Source of the DNA: Roseovarius litorisediminis
GTDB lineage: Bacteria > Pseudomonadota > Alphaproteobacteria > Rhodobacterales > Rhodobacteraceae
Direction of reading: 5' to 3'
DNA length: 64,000 nt
NCBI RefSeq assembly: GCF_900172295.1
Contig: NZ_FWFL01000012.1
Location: 1-64,000 of the forward strand
Shown: one piece after another, positions 1 through 7,517 of the stretch
Layout: every line of letters begins with the position of its first letter
Numbering within the stretch: position 1 is the first letter of the stretch
Made by a program: the position numbers and the translations under genes
The notes under the pieces: model-generated
Seen by the model: only the letters and a program-made list of their open reading frames with translations
The model's database searches: none
What the model was told of the DNA's origin: nothing

Positions 1-142
1 CCTGTCGGCCAACTTCCACCCCGACGCCCTGGACGGCCTCGCGCCCGACGCATCAACCATGATCTCGGACCTCCACGGCTCAGGAACCTACCGCGCACAT
101 CTCGTCACCGTCATGACAAAAAGAGCCCTCAATAACGCGTGA
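1..142 (+). CDS. C-terminal end of a CoxM-like FAD-binding subunit (xanthine/CO dehydrogenase family), partial
   Basis: An open frame runs from the window edge (codons from base 2) to a TGA at 140-142, giving 46 residues that end in GTYRAHLVTVMTKRALNNA. The run S/T-YRAHLV-x-V-x-x-x-RAL is the usual C-terminus of the medium, FAD-binding subunit of molybdenum hydroxylases (CoxM/CutM family), which passes electrons between the iron-sulfur subunit and FAD. The rest of the gene and any partner subunits lie outside the window. The family call rests on this short tail only. Confidence 0.6.
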   Translation, partial: LSANFHPDALDGLAPDASTMISDLHGSGTYRAHLVTVMTKRALNNA

Positions 143-271
143 GAAACATACCGCGCCCCGAGAAACGATCGGGGCGGGAACCACCCGAAGGCCTACGACC
201 AAAGGATCATTTGCCAGAATCGGGTCTGTGACTAAGCTGACGGCAAGATAATCTGCCATGGGAGGTAAAAT

Positions 272-379
272 ATGGCCTGGACTGCACCGACACTGAAAGA
301 AGTTAACTGCGGCATGGAAATCAATATGTACTCTCCAGCCGAGGGTGAAGGCCGCGAATACGAGCCTGATCTGTACTGA
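272..379 (+). CDS. pqqA: PqqA-like precursor peptide of pyrroloquinoline quinone
   Basis: This 35-codon ORF encodes MAWTAPTLKEVNCGMEINMY followed by SPAEGEGREYEPDLY. Its size, its N-terminus and the central GMEINMY fit PqqA, whose conserved E-x-x-x-Y supplies the glutamate and tyrosine that PqqE cross-links to build PQQ. Here these are Glu16 and Tyr20. A strong ribosome-binding site, GGAGG at 261-265, lies 6 bases before the ATG. No pqqB, C, D or E follows: a hairpin with a T-run and then a convergent gene come next, so this is a stand-alone pqqA whose maturation genes must be elsewhere. The C-terminal tail is longer than in classic 23-24 residue PqqA peptides, though longer versions are known. 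The gene is shorter than usual gene-finder cut-offs and is easily missed. Confidence 0.82.
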   Translation: MAWTAPTLKEVNCGMEINMYSPAEGEGREYEPDLY

Positions 380-423
380 AAGACAACCGCCGCCCTTGAC
401 GGGCTGCGATAAAGCATACCACG

Positions 424-458
424 CCCGGCGCACGGAGATTCCGCTGCCCGGTTTTTTT
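424..458 (+). terminator. Candidate rho-independent terminator after pqqA
   Basis: An imperfect hairpin (CCGG...CCGG and CGGA...TCCG arms separated by an internal loop) is followed directly by seven T residues at 452-458. It lies 45 bases after the pqqA stop and before the convergent activator gene. The stem is weak, so this is a candidate only. Confidence 0.45.
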
Positions 459-514
459 GTGTCAAAAAGGCAAGAGAACTGCAGAGGCCCCGCTGCCCTT
501 TTGGCAGGTTTGCT

Positions 515-2557
515 TTAGCCGCGACGCCGGCGTCGGCGCCCCCCATCCGTATTGTCGCCGCCGCCGGTGTTGAAATTCACATCCGGCAAGGTGACAACGG
601 TGGCCAGAATCGGAAACGGCTCGACCGCGTTGGGGATGTTGGAGGCGTTGACAAAATGTTCCTGAAAGCGCGGCTCGATCGCGGTTTCGATCTTGTGAAT
701 GCGCTGCACCGTCTGTTCGATCTCGGCCCGCGCGTCGGTGTTCAACAGGGCGATCCGCGCGCCGGTGCCCGCGGCATTGCCCGCGCTGGTAACCTTGTCC
801 AGCGGCGCGTCGGGGATCATGCCCAGAACCATAGCATGTTTGGGGCTGATATGCGCACCGAATGCCCCGGCCAGCACCACGCGATCCACCTTGTCGACAC
901 CGAACTTATCCATAAGCAGCCTTGCGCCTGAATAAAGTGCTGCCTTGGCCATCTGGATCTCGCGGATATCGCGGTTGGTCACGGTAATGGTTGGCCCAGC
1001 CTCGGCGCTGCCATCCCAGACCATGTAGGAATAGGTGCGGCCGTCGAGAAAACAGCGATCCGTACCGGTCTGGTCGGGCGATCCGATCAGGCCGGGGCCA
1101 TCCACAATCCCTTGCATGCGCATCTCGGCGACCATCTCGATGATGCCGGACCCGCAGATACCGGTGATACCCGAGCCCGCAATTGCCTCGGCAAATCCGT
1201 CATCATCCGACCACAAATCGCTGCCAATGACCTTGAACCGCGGTGCTTTGGTGACAGGGTCAATCTCGACCCGTTCGATGGCTCCCGGTGCCGCGCGCTG
1301 GCCCGAGCTGATCTGTGCCCCCTCAAAAGCGGGGCCAGTGGGGGATGAGCAAGCCAGTACCTTTTCCTTGTTGCCCAACAGAATCTCGGCATTGGTGCCC
1401 ACGTCAACCACCAGCACCAGATCTTCGGATTTATCCGGCGCCTCTGACAGGGCAACCGCGGCGGCATCCGCGCCCACGTGGCCCGCGATGCAAGGCAGGA
1501 TATAGACCCGGGCAGAGGGATGAATTTTCAGATCCAGCTCGGCAGCCGTTAGATTCAGCGACGAAGACGTCGCCAGCGCAAAGGGGGCCTGCCCCAACTC
1601 AAACGGATCGACGCCCAGAAACAGGTGATGCATGACCGGGTTGCAGACAAAGACTGCGTCCACGATCAGCCCCTTGTCGATCCCGGCCTCGCCTGCAATC
1701 TGATCAAACAGGGTGTTCATGCCCTCGCGCACGGCGCGGGTCATTTCGGCGGCGCCATCCTTGTTCATCATCGAATAACTGACCCGGCTCATCAGGTCTT
1801 CGCCAAAGCGGATCTGCGGATTCATGATGCCGGAAGACGCAACAACCTCGCCACTGTCCAGATCGCACAGATGGGCCGCGATGGTGGTAGAGCCCAGATC
1901 AACTGCGAGCCCGTAGATTTTGCCTTCGTAGTAGCCCGGCCAGATATGCATGACCTTGGCCGGTTGGGTGGCGTTGCCATGATGCACTGCCACTGTCACC
2001 TTCCACTGGCCCTTGCGCAGGGCAGGCTGCATCGTGTGCAATATATTCAGATCGGCCTTGACACCCTCAAGCCCCCACTGATCCTTCAGCGCAAACGCAA
2101 GCCTTTCCAGATCACCCGATGGTTCGTGCATGTCGGGCTCCTGCACCTCGACATAATACATCCGTATCGACGGATTCATGATGATTTCGCGCGCCTCGGC
2201 TCGTTTGCGCACCACCTGCTTGTGCACCTGGCTTTCTTCAGGCACGTCGATGACCACATCGCCCATGATCTGTGCCTGACATCCCAGACGACGGCCCTTT
2301 TTCAAACCACGCTTGTCGTCATAGCGTTGTTCAACCGAATTCCACTCGGACAGGGCATCGTCTGCAACGGTCACGCCATGCTTGGAAAATTCGCCGTAGC
2401 TGGGCGTGATCTGGCATTTCGAGCAAATACCCCGCCCACCACAGACCGAATCCAGATCGACCCCCAGCTGCCGCGCGGCGGTCAGAACCGGCGTACCGGC
2501 TGGAAACCGGCCCCGTTTTCCTGAAGGTGTAAACACCACAAGAGGATCATTGGACAT
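515..2557 (-). CDS. ASKHA-domain (DUF4445, RamA-like) corrinoid-protein reductive activator with N-terminal 2Fe-2S domain
   Basis: This 680-residue protein has an N-terminal ferredoxin domain with cluster cysteines in VCGGRGICSKC and a later GCQAQ. A middle region and a large ATPase-like domain follow, with glycine-rich signatures such as GLAVDLGSTTIAAHL, VVDVGTNAEILLG and AGSGITGICGSGIIE. This is the arrangement of RamA-type enzymes, which use ATP and reduced iron-sulfur centres to return inactive Co(II) corrinoid methyltransferases to Co(I). In roseobacters such genes often accompany methylamine or betaine demethylation systems. No corrinoid protein is adjacent here, and the homocysteine methyltransferase-like gene 4 kb away may or may not be related. 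The tail is arginine-rich (GGRRRRRRG). The ATG is supported by AAGGTG five bases upstream. Family confident, partner unknown. Confidence 0.85.
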   Translation of the reverse strand: MSNDPLVVFTPSGKRGRFPAGTPVLTAARQLGVDLDSVCGGRGICSKCQITPSYGEFSKHGVTVADDALSEWNSVEQRYDDKRGLKKGRRLGCQAQIMGDVVIDVPEESQVHKQVVRKRAEAREIIMNPSIRMYYVEVQEPDMHEPSGDLERLAFALKDQWGLEGVKADLNILHTMQPALRKGQWKVTVAVHHGNATQPAKVMHIWPGYYEGKIYGLAVDLGSTTIAAHLCDLDSGEVVASSGIMNPQIRFGEDLMSRVSYSMMNKDGAAEMTRAVREGMNTLFDQIAGEAGIDKGLIVDAVFVCNPVMHHLFLGVDPFELGQAPFALATSSSLNLTAAELDLKIHPSARVYILPCIAGHVGADAAAVALSEAPDKSEDLVLVVDVGTNAEILLGNKEKVLACSSPTGPAFEGAQISSGQRAAPGAIERVEIDPVTKAPRFKVIGSDLWSDDDGFAEAIAGSGITGICGSGIIEMVAEMRMQGIVDGPGLIGSPDQTGTDRCFLDGRTYSYMVWDGSAEAGPTITVTNRDIREIQMAKAALYSGARLLMDKFGVDKVDRVVLAGAFGAHISPKHAMVLGMIPDAPLDKVTSAGNAAGTGARIALLNTDARAEIEQTVQRIHKIETAIEPRFQEHFVNASNIPNAVEPFPILATVVTLPDVNFNTGGGDNTDGGRRRRRRG

Positions 2558-2675
2558 GCGTGCACCTTGTTCCTAAAATGCCTGTTTCAGGGCGAACATA
2601 GGGCGTAATCAGACAGGAAACATCCCGCAACCGGCAGAAAAATGCACCTTGGCGGCATGTTTGCCGACTTGCGCC

Positions 2676-2791
2676 TAAAGCGTTTCGACTTATTGTTGGT
2701 TCAGCACAAAAAGTCGAAATTCCCTGGCCCTATCAATGCTGTGGCTGTTTCAAGTTCAAGCTGCGGATCAACTTGATTTCGAAACGCTTTA
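2676..2791. repeat. 116-bp palindromic, MITE-like intergenic repeat
   Basis: The ends are perfect 13-bp inverted repeats: TAAAGCGTTTCGA at 2676-2688 and TCGAAACGCTTTA at 2779-2791. Inside, TTTCGACTT (2683-2691) pairs perfectly with AAGTCGAAA (2711-2719), giving a nested hairpin. It has no coding capacity. The right end contributes the TAA stop of the membrane-protein gene at 2789-2791. This is the shape of a non-autonomous mobile palindrome, but no second copy was noticed in the window, so mobility is inference. Confidence 0.6.
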
Positions 2792-3490
2792 ATACCAGGG
2801 AATCTTCCAGCCAAAGAGCCACACTACCAACGGGACCGGGGCTGTGGCCAGCGCGATGGTCAACAGCGCCTGCGGCACCCGAAAAACCCCCGACATGCCC
2901 GATATGAGGGCAATACCCCCACCGCCGCCAATCAATGCGTTACCGGGAATATTGATTAGGATGGCCAAGTTCAGGTAGCGGTATTTCACAACCCATTTGC
3001 CCCATCTTCTCGGTACGCGCGAGATCAGGAAGTTCACCCTTTCATCCAACGGCAACTGTTCAAACCGTTCCAGCAATTGACAGGCCCCCGTCATGTGCAG
3101 GTCAAGAAACACCCGGTGCAGCCAGCGAAAGGGCACTTTGCACCCAACCATGTAAGCCAGCGACAGGCCCAGAGTGGTTGCCAGCCAGACCGCAGGCGCC
3201 ACATCTGCCCCGTTGATCATCAATAGGGACAATCCGATCTCGACTCCCGGCACAAACGGAATGGCAATCAGCAGCGCATAGATCAGCAGCACCGCAAACG
3301 TCAGCCAGGGCACTGCCCAGTCAAACTGGCTGGCCGCAAGCCACGCTTCAGCCCAGCGCATCAACTGCTGCACTGCCACAGCAAACAGGACGATCGCCAA
3401 AAGCCGCGCAAGCGTTCGAAAAACCGCAACCCGCAAGGGCGGCGGCCTGGGAGCGGGCGCAGATTCGGGGGGAAACGCGGATTTGGCCAT
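2789..3490 (-). CDS. Integral membrane protein, DedA/VTT-like, function unknown
   Basis: The 233-residue protein has a basic, proline-rich start and several hydrophobic segments. These include a first helix near residues 28-45, a second around 60-80 with IPFVPGVEIGLSLL, and a glycine-rich stretch NALIGGGGGIALISG near residue 185. Proline and glycine re-entrant segments of this kind recall the SNARE-associated (DedA/TVP38, VTT) fold, whose bacterial members help maintain membrane homeostasis. Motif agreement is partial, so the family call is tentative. The stop codon lies in the terminal repeat of the adjacent palindromic element, so the C-terminal end may have been changed by its insertion. 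The gene follows the CoA-transferase gene by 52 bases on the same strand. Confidence 0.6.
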   Translation of the reverse strand: MAKSAFPPESAPAPRPPPLRVAVFRTLARLLAIVLFAVAVQQLMRWAEAWLAASQFDWAVPWLTFAVLLIYALLIAIPFVPGVEIGLSLLMINGADVAPAVWLATTLGLSLAYMVGCKVPFRWLHRVFLDLHMTGACQLLERFEQLPLDERVNFLISRVPRRWGKWVVKYRYLNLAILINIPGNALIGGGGGIALISGMSGVFRVPQALLTIALATAPVPLVVWLFGWKIPWY

Positions 3491-3542
3491 GTATCAGCCT
3501 AGACCGTTGCGCCTACCGGCTCCAAGTGTATTCAACACCATA

Positions 3543-4691
3543 TCACAAGTTATTCACCCATTGCGAGATTTCGTGCCTGTCGCCATCCAGCGTTGGCGCC
3601 GGACGTCGCGTGGTTGGATCCGCCATGCCAGACAGCTTGATCGGATTGCCTGCGGCCACGTATTTAGGCATTCCATCCGCCCCCAGAACATCCACCACCA
3701 TGTTGCGCGCAAGGATTTGTGGATCGCGCAGAACTTCGGTCAGGTTCTGAATCGGGCCGGTGGGTACGCCTGCGGCTTCCAGCACCGTGATCCAGTGTGA
3801 TTTGGGGTGCTCCAATGTCAACGCCTCGATCAGACGCTTCAGCAGGCGGGCATTTTCGCAGCGCGCCGGGTTGGTGGCAAATCGTGGATCCTGCGCCAAA
3901 GGCAAGCCCAGCACGTCGCACAGCCTTGCAAACAGCACATCATTTCCAGCCGCAATCACGAACAGGCCATCCGAGGCATTGAATGTTTCGAACGGCGTAA
4001 TCGACGGGTGTCGTGCCCCCGTGGGCGCAGGCGGTATACCTGTCACGGTGGTAATTGCGATGGCGTGCACCAGAATGGCCAGCTGACTGTCCAGCATGGC
4101 CACATCCACCTTGCGGCCCAGCCCGGTCTTTTGTCGGTCTACCAGTGCCGCCAACACGCCCTGCACCAGATACATGCCCGCCACGATATCGCCGATGCTG
4201 GCACCCACGCGCACCGGGTCACGATCCTTTTCGCCGGTGATCGACATCACCCCGCCGCGCGCCTGAACAACCATGTCATAGGCGGGCCGGTGTGCGTCGG
4301 GCCCGGTATGACCAAAACCGCTGGCCGCGCCATAGATCAGGCTAGGGTATTTCCGGTGCAAGTCTTCCCAGCCATAGCCAAGCTTTTCCATCGTGCCGGG
4401 GCGGTAATTTTCCAGAACCATGTCCGCTCGCGCCAGAAGCTGTTCAAATATTGCGCGGTCCTCTTCGGCCTTCAGGTCCAATGCGATTGACTGCTTGCCA
4501 TGATTCAATGCCGCGAAATAGGCGCTTTGCCCATCCTTGAACGGCGGAAAGGCGCGCGTGTCATCCCCCAATCCCGGGCGCTCCACCTTGATCACCTTGG
4601 CCCCAAGATCGACCAAGGTCATCGAGGCAAAGGGCCCCGCCAGAACATGCGTCATGTCCAGCACAAACAAATCCTGCAACGGGGCTGTCAT
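3543..4691 (-). CDS. CaiB/BaiF (family III) CoA-transferase
   Basis: The 382-residue product matches the class III CoA-transferase family throughout. It opens with LDMTHVLAGPFASMTLVDLGAKVIKVE, continues with ENYRPGTMEKLGYGW, and has RPAYDMVVQARGGVMSITGE, in which Asp139 is the expected catalytic aspartate that forms the acyl-CoA-derived anhydride. Such enzymes move CoA between carboxylic acids (formyl/oxalyl, carnitine, succinyl-type substrates). The substrate cannot be read from sequence. Length is typical for the family. It is followed on the same strand by the membrane-protein gene. Cytoplasmic. Confidence 0.88.
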   Translation of the reverse strand: MTAPLQDLFVLDMTHVLAGPFASMTLVDLGAKVIKVERPGLGDDTRAFPPFKDGQSAYFAALNHGKQSIALDLKAEEDRAIFEQLLARADMVLENYRPGTMEKLGYGWEDLHRKYPSLIYGAASGFGHTGPDAHRPAYDMVVQARGGVMSITGEKDRDPVRVGASIGDIVAGMYLVQGVLAALVDRQKTGLGRKVDVAMLDSQLAILVHAIAITTVTGIPPAPTGARHPSITPFETFNASDGLFVIAAGNDVLFARLCDVLGLPLAQDPRFATNPARCENARLLKRLIEALTLEHPKSHWITVLEAAGVPTGPIQNLTEVLRDPQILARNMVVDVLGADGMPKYVAAGNPIKLSGMADPTTRRPAPTLDGDRHEISQWVNNL

Positions 4692-4772
4692 GGGTCTCTC
4701 CTTGTCTAGTCATTTTACAGCCTAAAGGACTGACTGCCGAAGTCTCTGACCAAGATCAAGACGCCGGTCCAG

Positions 4773-5145
4773 TTAGCGGAATTTCAGCGTGGACTGGTCC
4801 ACCCGATCCCCATCCGGCAACTTATAGTAGTCGCCTTTTGTGTCAGCATGAATGTGCCTCTCCATCAACAACCCTGTCGGCCCGTCCAGCGTACCCGCCA
4901 TTACTGAAATATGATCGTTTCCGTCTTCCTGCCAGAATAGCGAAATGCCGCAAGTTCTGCAGAACCCGCGCTGCGCGCCGGGGCTTGAACGGTACCATTT
5001 CAGGCCGGTCTTTTCCAACAGATTGCGTTGCGGCAACGTAATGACCAGATGTCTTGCGGCACTGGCTGCAATGACAACCCACAACCTGCCGCAACGGTCC
5101 GGCGACCTCATACCGAACGGCACCACACTGGCAACTTCCCCGCAT
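4773..5145 (-). pseudogene. Frameshifted GFA-family (glutathione-dependent formaldehyde-activating-like) protein gene
   Basis: Two overlapping frames together encode one GFA/CENP-V-type protein. The first half, from an ATG at 5145, gives GSCQCGAVRYEVAG and CHCSQCRKTSGHYVAAT. The second half continues in another frame with NLLEKTGLKWYRSSPGAQR, GFCRTCG and MAGTLDGPTGLLMERHI to the stop at 4773. All expected zinc ligands (CxC, CxxC, CxxC) survive but are split between frames. The total length of 373 bases is one more than a multiple of three, so a single extra base near 5022-5037 explains it. The repaired protein would be about 123 residues, the normal family size. It is either a real recent inactivation or a sequencing error. 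The start has only a weak purine-rich site upstream. Confidence 0.82.
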
Positions 5146-5244
5146 GTATTTCCCTTTCTCTTTTCTGCCAGGGTATAGGCAGCCCTTTTCCGCGCGTCCT
5201 CGGCTGCGACCATCCTGGTTTGGATTTCGTCAGCATGACGTTAT

Positions 5245-5263
5245 TTGACAATCAACATGTCAA
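5245..5263. promoter_or_regulatory. Palindrome overlapping a -35-like box, candidate MarR operator
   Basis: TTGACA at 5245-5250 and TGTCAA at 5258-5263 form a perfect 6-bp inverted repeat with a 7-base spacer. It lies 19 bases before the marR-like start codon, in the divergent gap to the GFA pseudogene. TTGACA is also a consensus -35 hexamer. MarR proteins usually repress their own promoter through such a dyad, so this is a reasonable autoregulatory site. No convincing -10 was identified. Confidence 0.45.
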
Positions 5264-5281
5264 TATGACAACCTATCTGTC

Positions 5282-5734
5282 ATGAGTAAAACCCATACCC
5301 TTTATGATTTCATCTGGATGACCCGACCGCTTGTCACCCAGCTTGAAGAGGCTGTGGCGCGCGGTCTGGCAGGCACAGGCCTGAGCGTCCGGATGCGTGC
5401 GGTGCTTGAAATCCTTGCCCGCGATGGCTCGCAACCTGTTCCGGCGCTAGCCCAGACCCTGCAGATCAAGCGGCAATATGTGCAGGTGATGGTGAATGAG
5501 GTGATAGCAGACGGGCTAGCCGAAAAGCGCCCCAACCCGCGCCACAGCACCTCGCCGCTGATCGTGTTGACCAAGGCAGGCGGCGACCTGATACAGGATG
5601 TCATGACACAGGAAATGGCGGCGGTCGAGCGAATCGCTGACCGGCTGAGCGCCAGTGACGTTGATACCGCGCTCAGCGTGGCACAACACGTTCTATCCGG
5701 GCTCCGGCAGATAAACGATGGCCGGGAAAAATGA
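5282..5734 (+). CDS. MarR-family transcriptional regulator
   Basis: A 150-residue protein of normal MarR length. A winged helix-turn-helix spans about residues 35-100. The stretch QPVPALAQTLQIKRQYVQVMVNEVIADGLAEKRPNPRHSTSPLIVLTKAG (positions ~50-100) gives the recognition helix and the wing with its terminal basic arm. N- and C-terminal helices would form the dimer interface. It overlaps the following isochorismatase-like gene by four bases (ATGA), so the two form an operon. The regulator probably responds to a ligand handled by that enzyme or to a related stress. No Shine-Dalgarno is visible before the ATG, so the transcript may be leaderless. Confidence 0.88.
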   Translation: MSKTHTLYDFIWMTRPLVTQLEEAVARGLAGTGLSVRMRAVLEILARDGSQPVPALAQTLQIKRQYVQVMVNEVIADGLAEKRPNPRHSTSPLIVLTKAGGDLIQDVMTQEMAAVERIADRLSASDVDTALSVAQHVLSGLRQINDGREK

Positions 5735-6357
5735 CCCCTGCTGCGCTGATTCTTCTAATCTTCGGCGCCCTGACCCTTTGGGTGACGTTCACCATCCGCT
5801 ACATCCGGCGCCCCACCCAGGGCCCGGCGATCGCGCCGCGCCCGGGCAGCGCCCTGTTACTGGTGGACTTGCAGGGCGTGTTCTGGAACGACGCACACTA
5901 TGATGCGCAAACCCGCGCGCGGGTTGAAGCCGCAGTTCTGCGCGAGGTCGCGCTGGCACGCCAGAAAGACCAACCGGTGATCGTGCTGCGCCATGAATGG
6001 TCAACCCTGAGCACCCGGCTGCTGGCGCGCCTTACGATGAATGGTGAAGCGATACGCGGCACCGCTGGGACCGGTTTGGCCCCGCCCTTTTCCGAAGTTG
6101 CCGACCAGTTGGTGATCAAACGCGTGCAAGACGGTTTCGAAACCGGCGAGCTGGATGTGGTACTGCGGGTGCTGCGCATCGGAACGTTGAAAATCGCCGG
6201 ATTGGACGGTGAACACTGCGTGGCCAAAACCGCACAGGCCGCACTGAACCGCGGCTATGACGTGGCCCTCATCCGCGACGGAATTGCCAGCATACACCCT
6301 GACCGGTTTGCCGCAGCAACCGAGGCCCTGAGCGGACAGGGGGCACGTCTGATCTGA
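5731..6357 (+). CDS. Membrane-anchored isochorismatase-like cysteine hydrolase
   Basis: The 208-residue product begins with one hydrophobic helix (residues 4-22), then the alpha/beta isochorismatase fold. The catalytic triad is present: Asp in LLLVDLQG, Lys in VIKRVQDGFETGELD, and Cys in GLDGEHCVAKTA. Family members hydrolyse amides, nicotinamide, isochorismate or carbamates. The substrate here is unknown. The N-terminal membrane anchor is unusual for this normally soluble family. It overlaps the marR-like gene by four bases and is probably controlled by it. Confidence 0.82.
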   Translation: MTPAALILLIFGALTLWVTFTIRYIRRPTQGPAIAPRPGSALLLVDLQGVFWNDAHYDAQTRARVEAAVLREVALARQKDQPVIVLRHEWSTLSTRLLARLTMNGEAIRGTAGTGLAPPFSEVADQLVIKRVQDGFETGELDVVLRVLRIGTLKIAGLDGEHCVAKTAQAALNRGYDVALIRDGIASIHPDRFAAATEALSGQGARLI

Positions 6358-6426
6358 GTTGGCGAGGTTTTACCAAAGGGCAAACAAAAATTTTCGCGCC
6401 GAGGACGAAGAAGCGCCGCTCACGCC

Positions 6427-7380
6427 TTAAGCGGCCGCACCCTCGCGGGATTTGCGAACATTGATAGCAATCTCTTTCAAATGCCGTTCATCCGTTCCGC
6501 AGCAGCCGCCGAAAATATCCATATGCGGTAGTCGTCGTGCCACATCCGCCATTTGCTGCCCCAGTTCTACGGGATCCCCGTCTTCAAGGTGGCCCAGCTT
6601 GCATAAGGCGATTTTCTCCATCGCGGATGCGTTCGGGCGGATGCAACGAAGCCTCTTCATCCAGTCTCCCCCGTCCAGCGCCGGTTCAAACTCCAGCGGG
6701 TGGGAACAATTGCAGGCATAAAAATCTGGCCCTGAATCGGTTTTATCATCAATATGAGAAACTGCTTCAGCAAGCGTTGGGCCGGATTTCAGTTTGCAGC
6801 TGCTATCAAGGGTCAGCCCCATCGCAAAGGGTAACCCGGCAGACTTTGCAGCACGCGTAACACCGACACTTTCAGGCAGGTTGTTGAATGTCATGGCCCA
6901 GGCCATATCAACGCCGGCCTCTTTTAACGTAGATAATTGGACAGAATGGTACTCTTCTGCCTCATCTTCGGTGATTGCCTTGTTAAGTGAATAGGCATCA
7001 CCGCGCGGCCCTATGGTACCCGAGATATGGATCGTCTCGATGTCGTGTTCGAATTCCTTCGCGATATCGCGCAGAAAATCAATTGAACGATGCTGCATAG
7101 CCGCCAGTTCTGCAGGCGAATATCCCAATAATGCCCCCCAATCCGGACTGGCCCGATAATCCAGACCGTTCATGATGGCGCAGCAACCGGTTTCCGCAGC
7201 CACCAACAGGGACCGCCGCCAAATGCCTTTCATGGCCGCGACGGCGTCAGGATCATCCAGAAGCGGAAACATCGCAAAATGCGGTAGCTCAAAACCATCT
7301 TTGTACATGATTTCAGTCTCAATACCGCCTTCAGTCAGGTAAATGCGGCCAACTCTTTGAGGTGGGAACATATCCAGCAA
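6427..7380 (-). CDS. Homocysteine S-methyltransferase family protein
   Basis: The protein follows the zinc-dependent Hcy-methyltransferase barrel: LTEGGIETEI at the N-terminus, a first zinc cysteine in CNCSHPLEF, and the paired zinc cysteines in DIFGGCCGTDERHLKEI near the C-terminus. Members transfer methyl groups from S-methylmethionine, betaine or similar donors to homocysteine. The donor here is not known. I place the start at a TTG (7380) because AGGAGG lies 8 bases upstream of it, giving 317 residues. A longer version from a TTG at 7431 would have no such site. It is separated from the upstream aroA stop by about 140 bases. The relation to the RamA-like gene is speculative. Confidence 0.82.
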   Translation of the reverse strand: MLDMFPPQRVGRIYLTEGGIETEIMYKDGFELPHFAMFPLLDDPDAVAAMKGIWRRSLLVAAETGCCAIMNGLDYRASPDWGALLGYSPAELAAMQHRSIDFLRDIAKEFEHDIETIHISGTIGPRGDAYSLNKAITEDEAEEYHSVQLSTLKEAGVDMAWAMTFNNLPESVGVTRAAKSAGLPFAMGLTLDSSCKLKSGPTLAEAVSHIDDKTDSGPDFYACNCSHPLEFEPALDGGDWMKRLRCIRPNASAMEKIALCKLGHLEDGDPVELGQQMADVARRLPHMDIFGGCCGTDERHLKEIAINVRKSREGAAA

Positions 7381-7388
7381 TTTAAGAT

Positions 7389-7394
7389 CCTCCT
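7389..7394 (-). promoter_or_regulatory. Shine-Dalgarno AGGAGG deciding a TTG start
   Basis: On the minus strand a perfect AGGAGG is followed after 8 bases (ATCTTAAA) by an in-frame TTG. It lies inside the longest possible reading frame of the methyltransferase gene and therefore favours the shorter protein. Confidence 0.65.
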
Positions 7395-7517
7395 GAGCTT
7401 TTTGTTCTATGTCTCTTGATCGCGCACGCAATTGTAGGCCCGGCCCGCAAACGCGAGCAAGGATCCCAGATTTCAGCCAAAACGTGTTGTTTCAGAATCG
7501 GGCTATTCAGCCTTTAA

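Noticed and set aside
1625..2524. Large open frame on the plus strand opposite the RamA-like gene
   Set aside because: It is the mirror of a well-supported gene, has no family features and arises from high-GC codon use.
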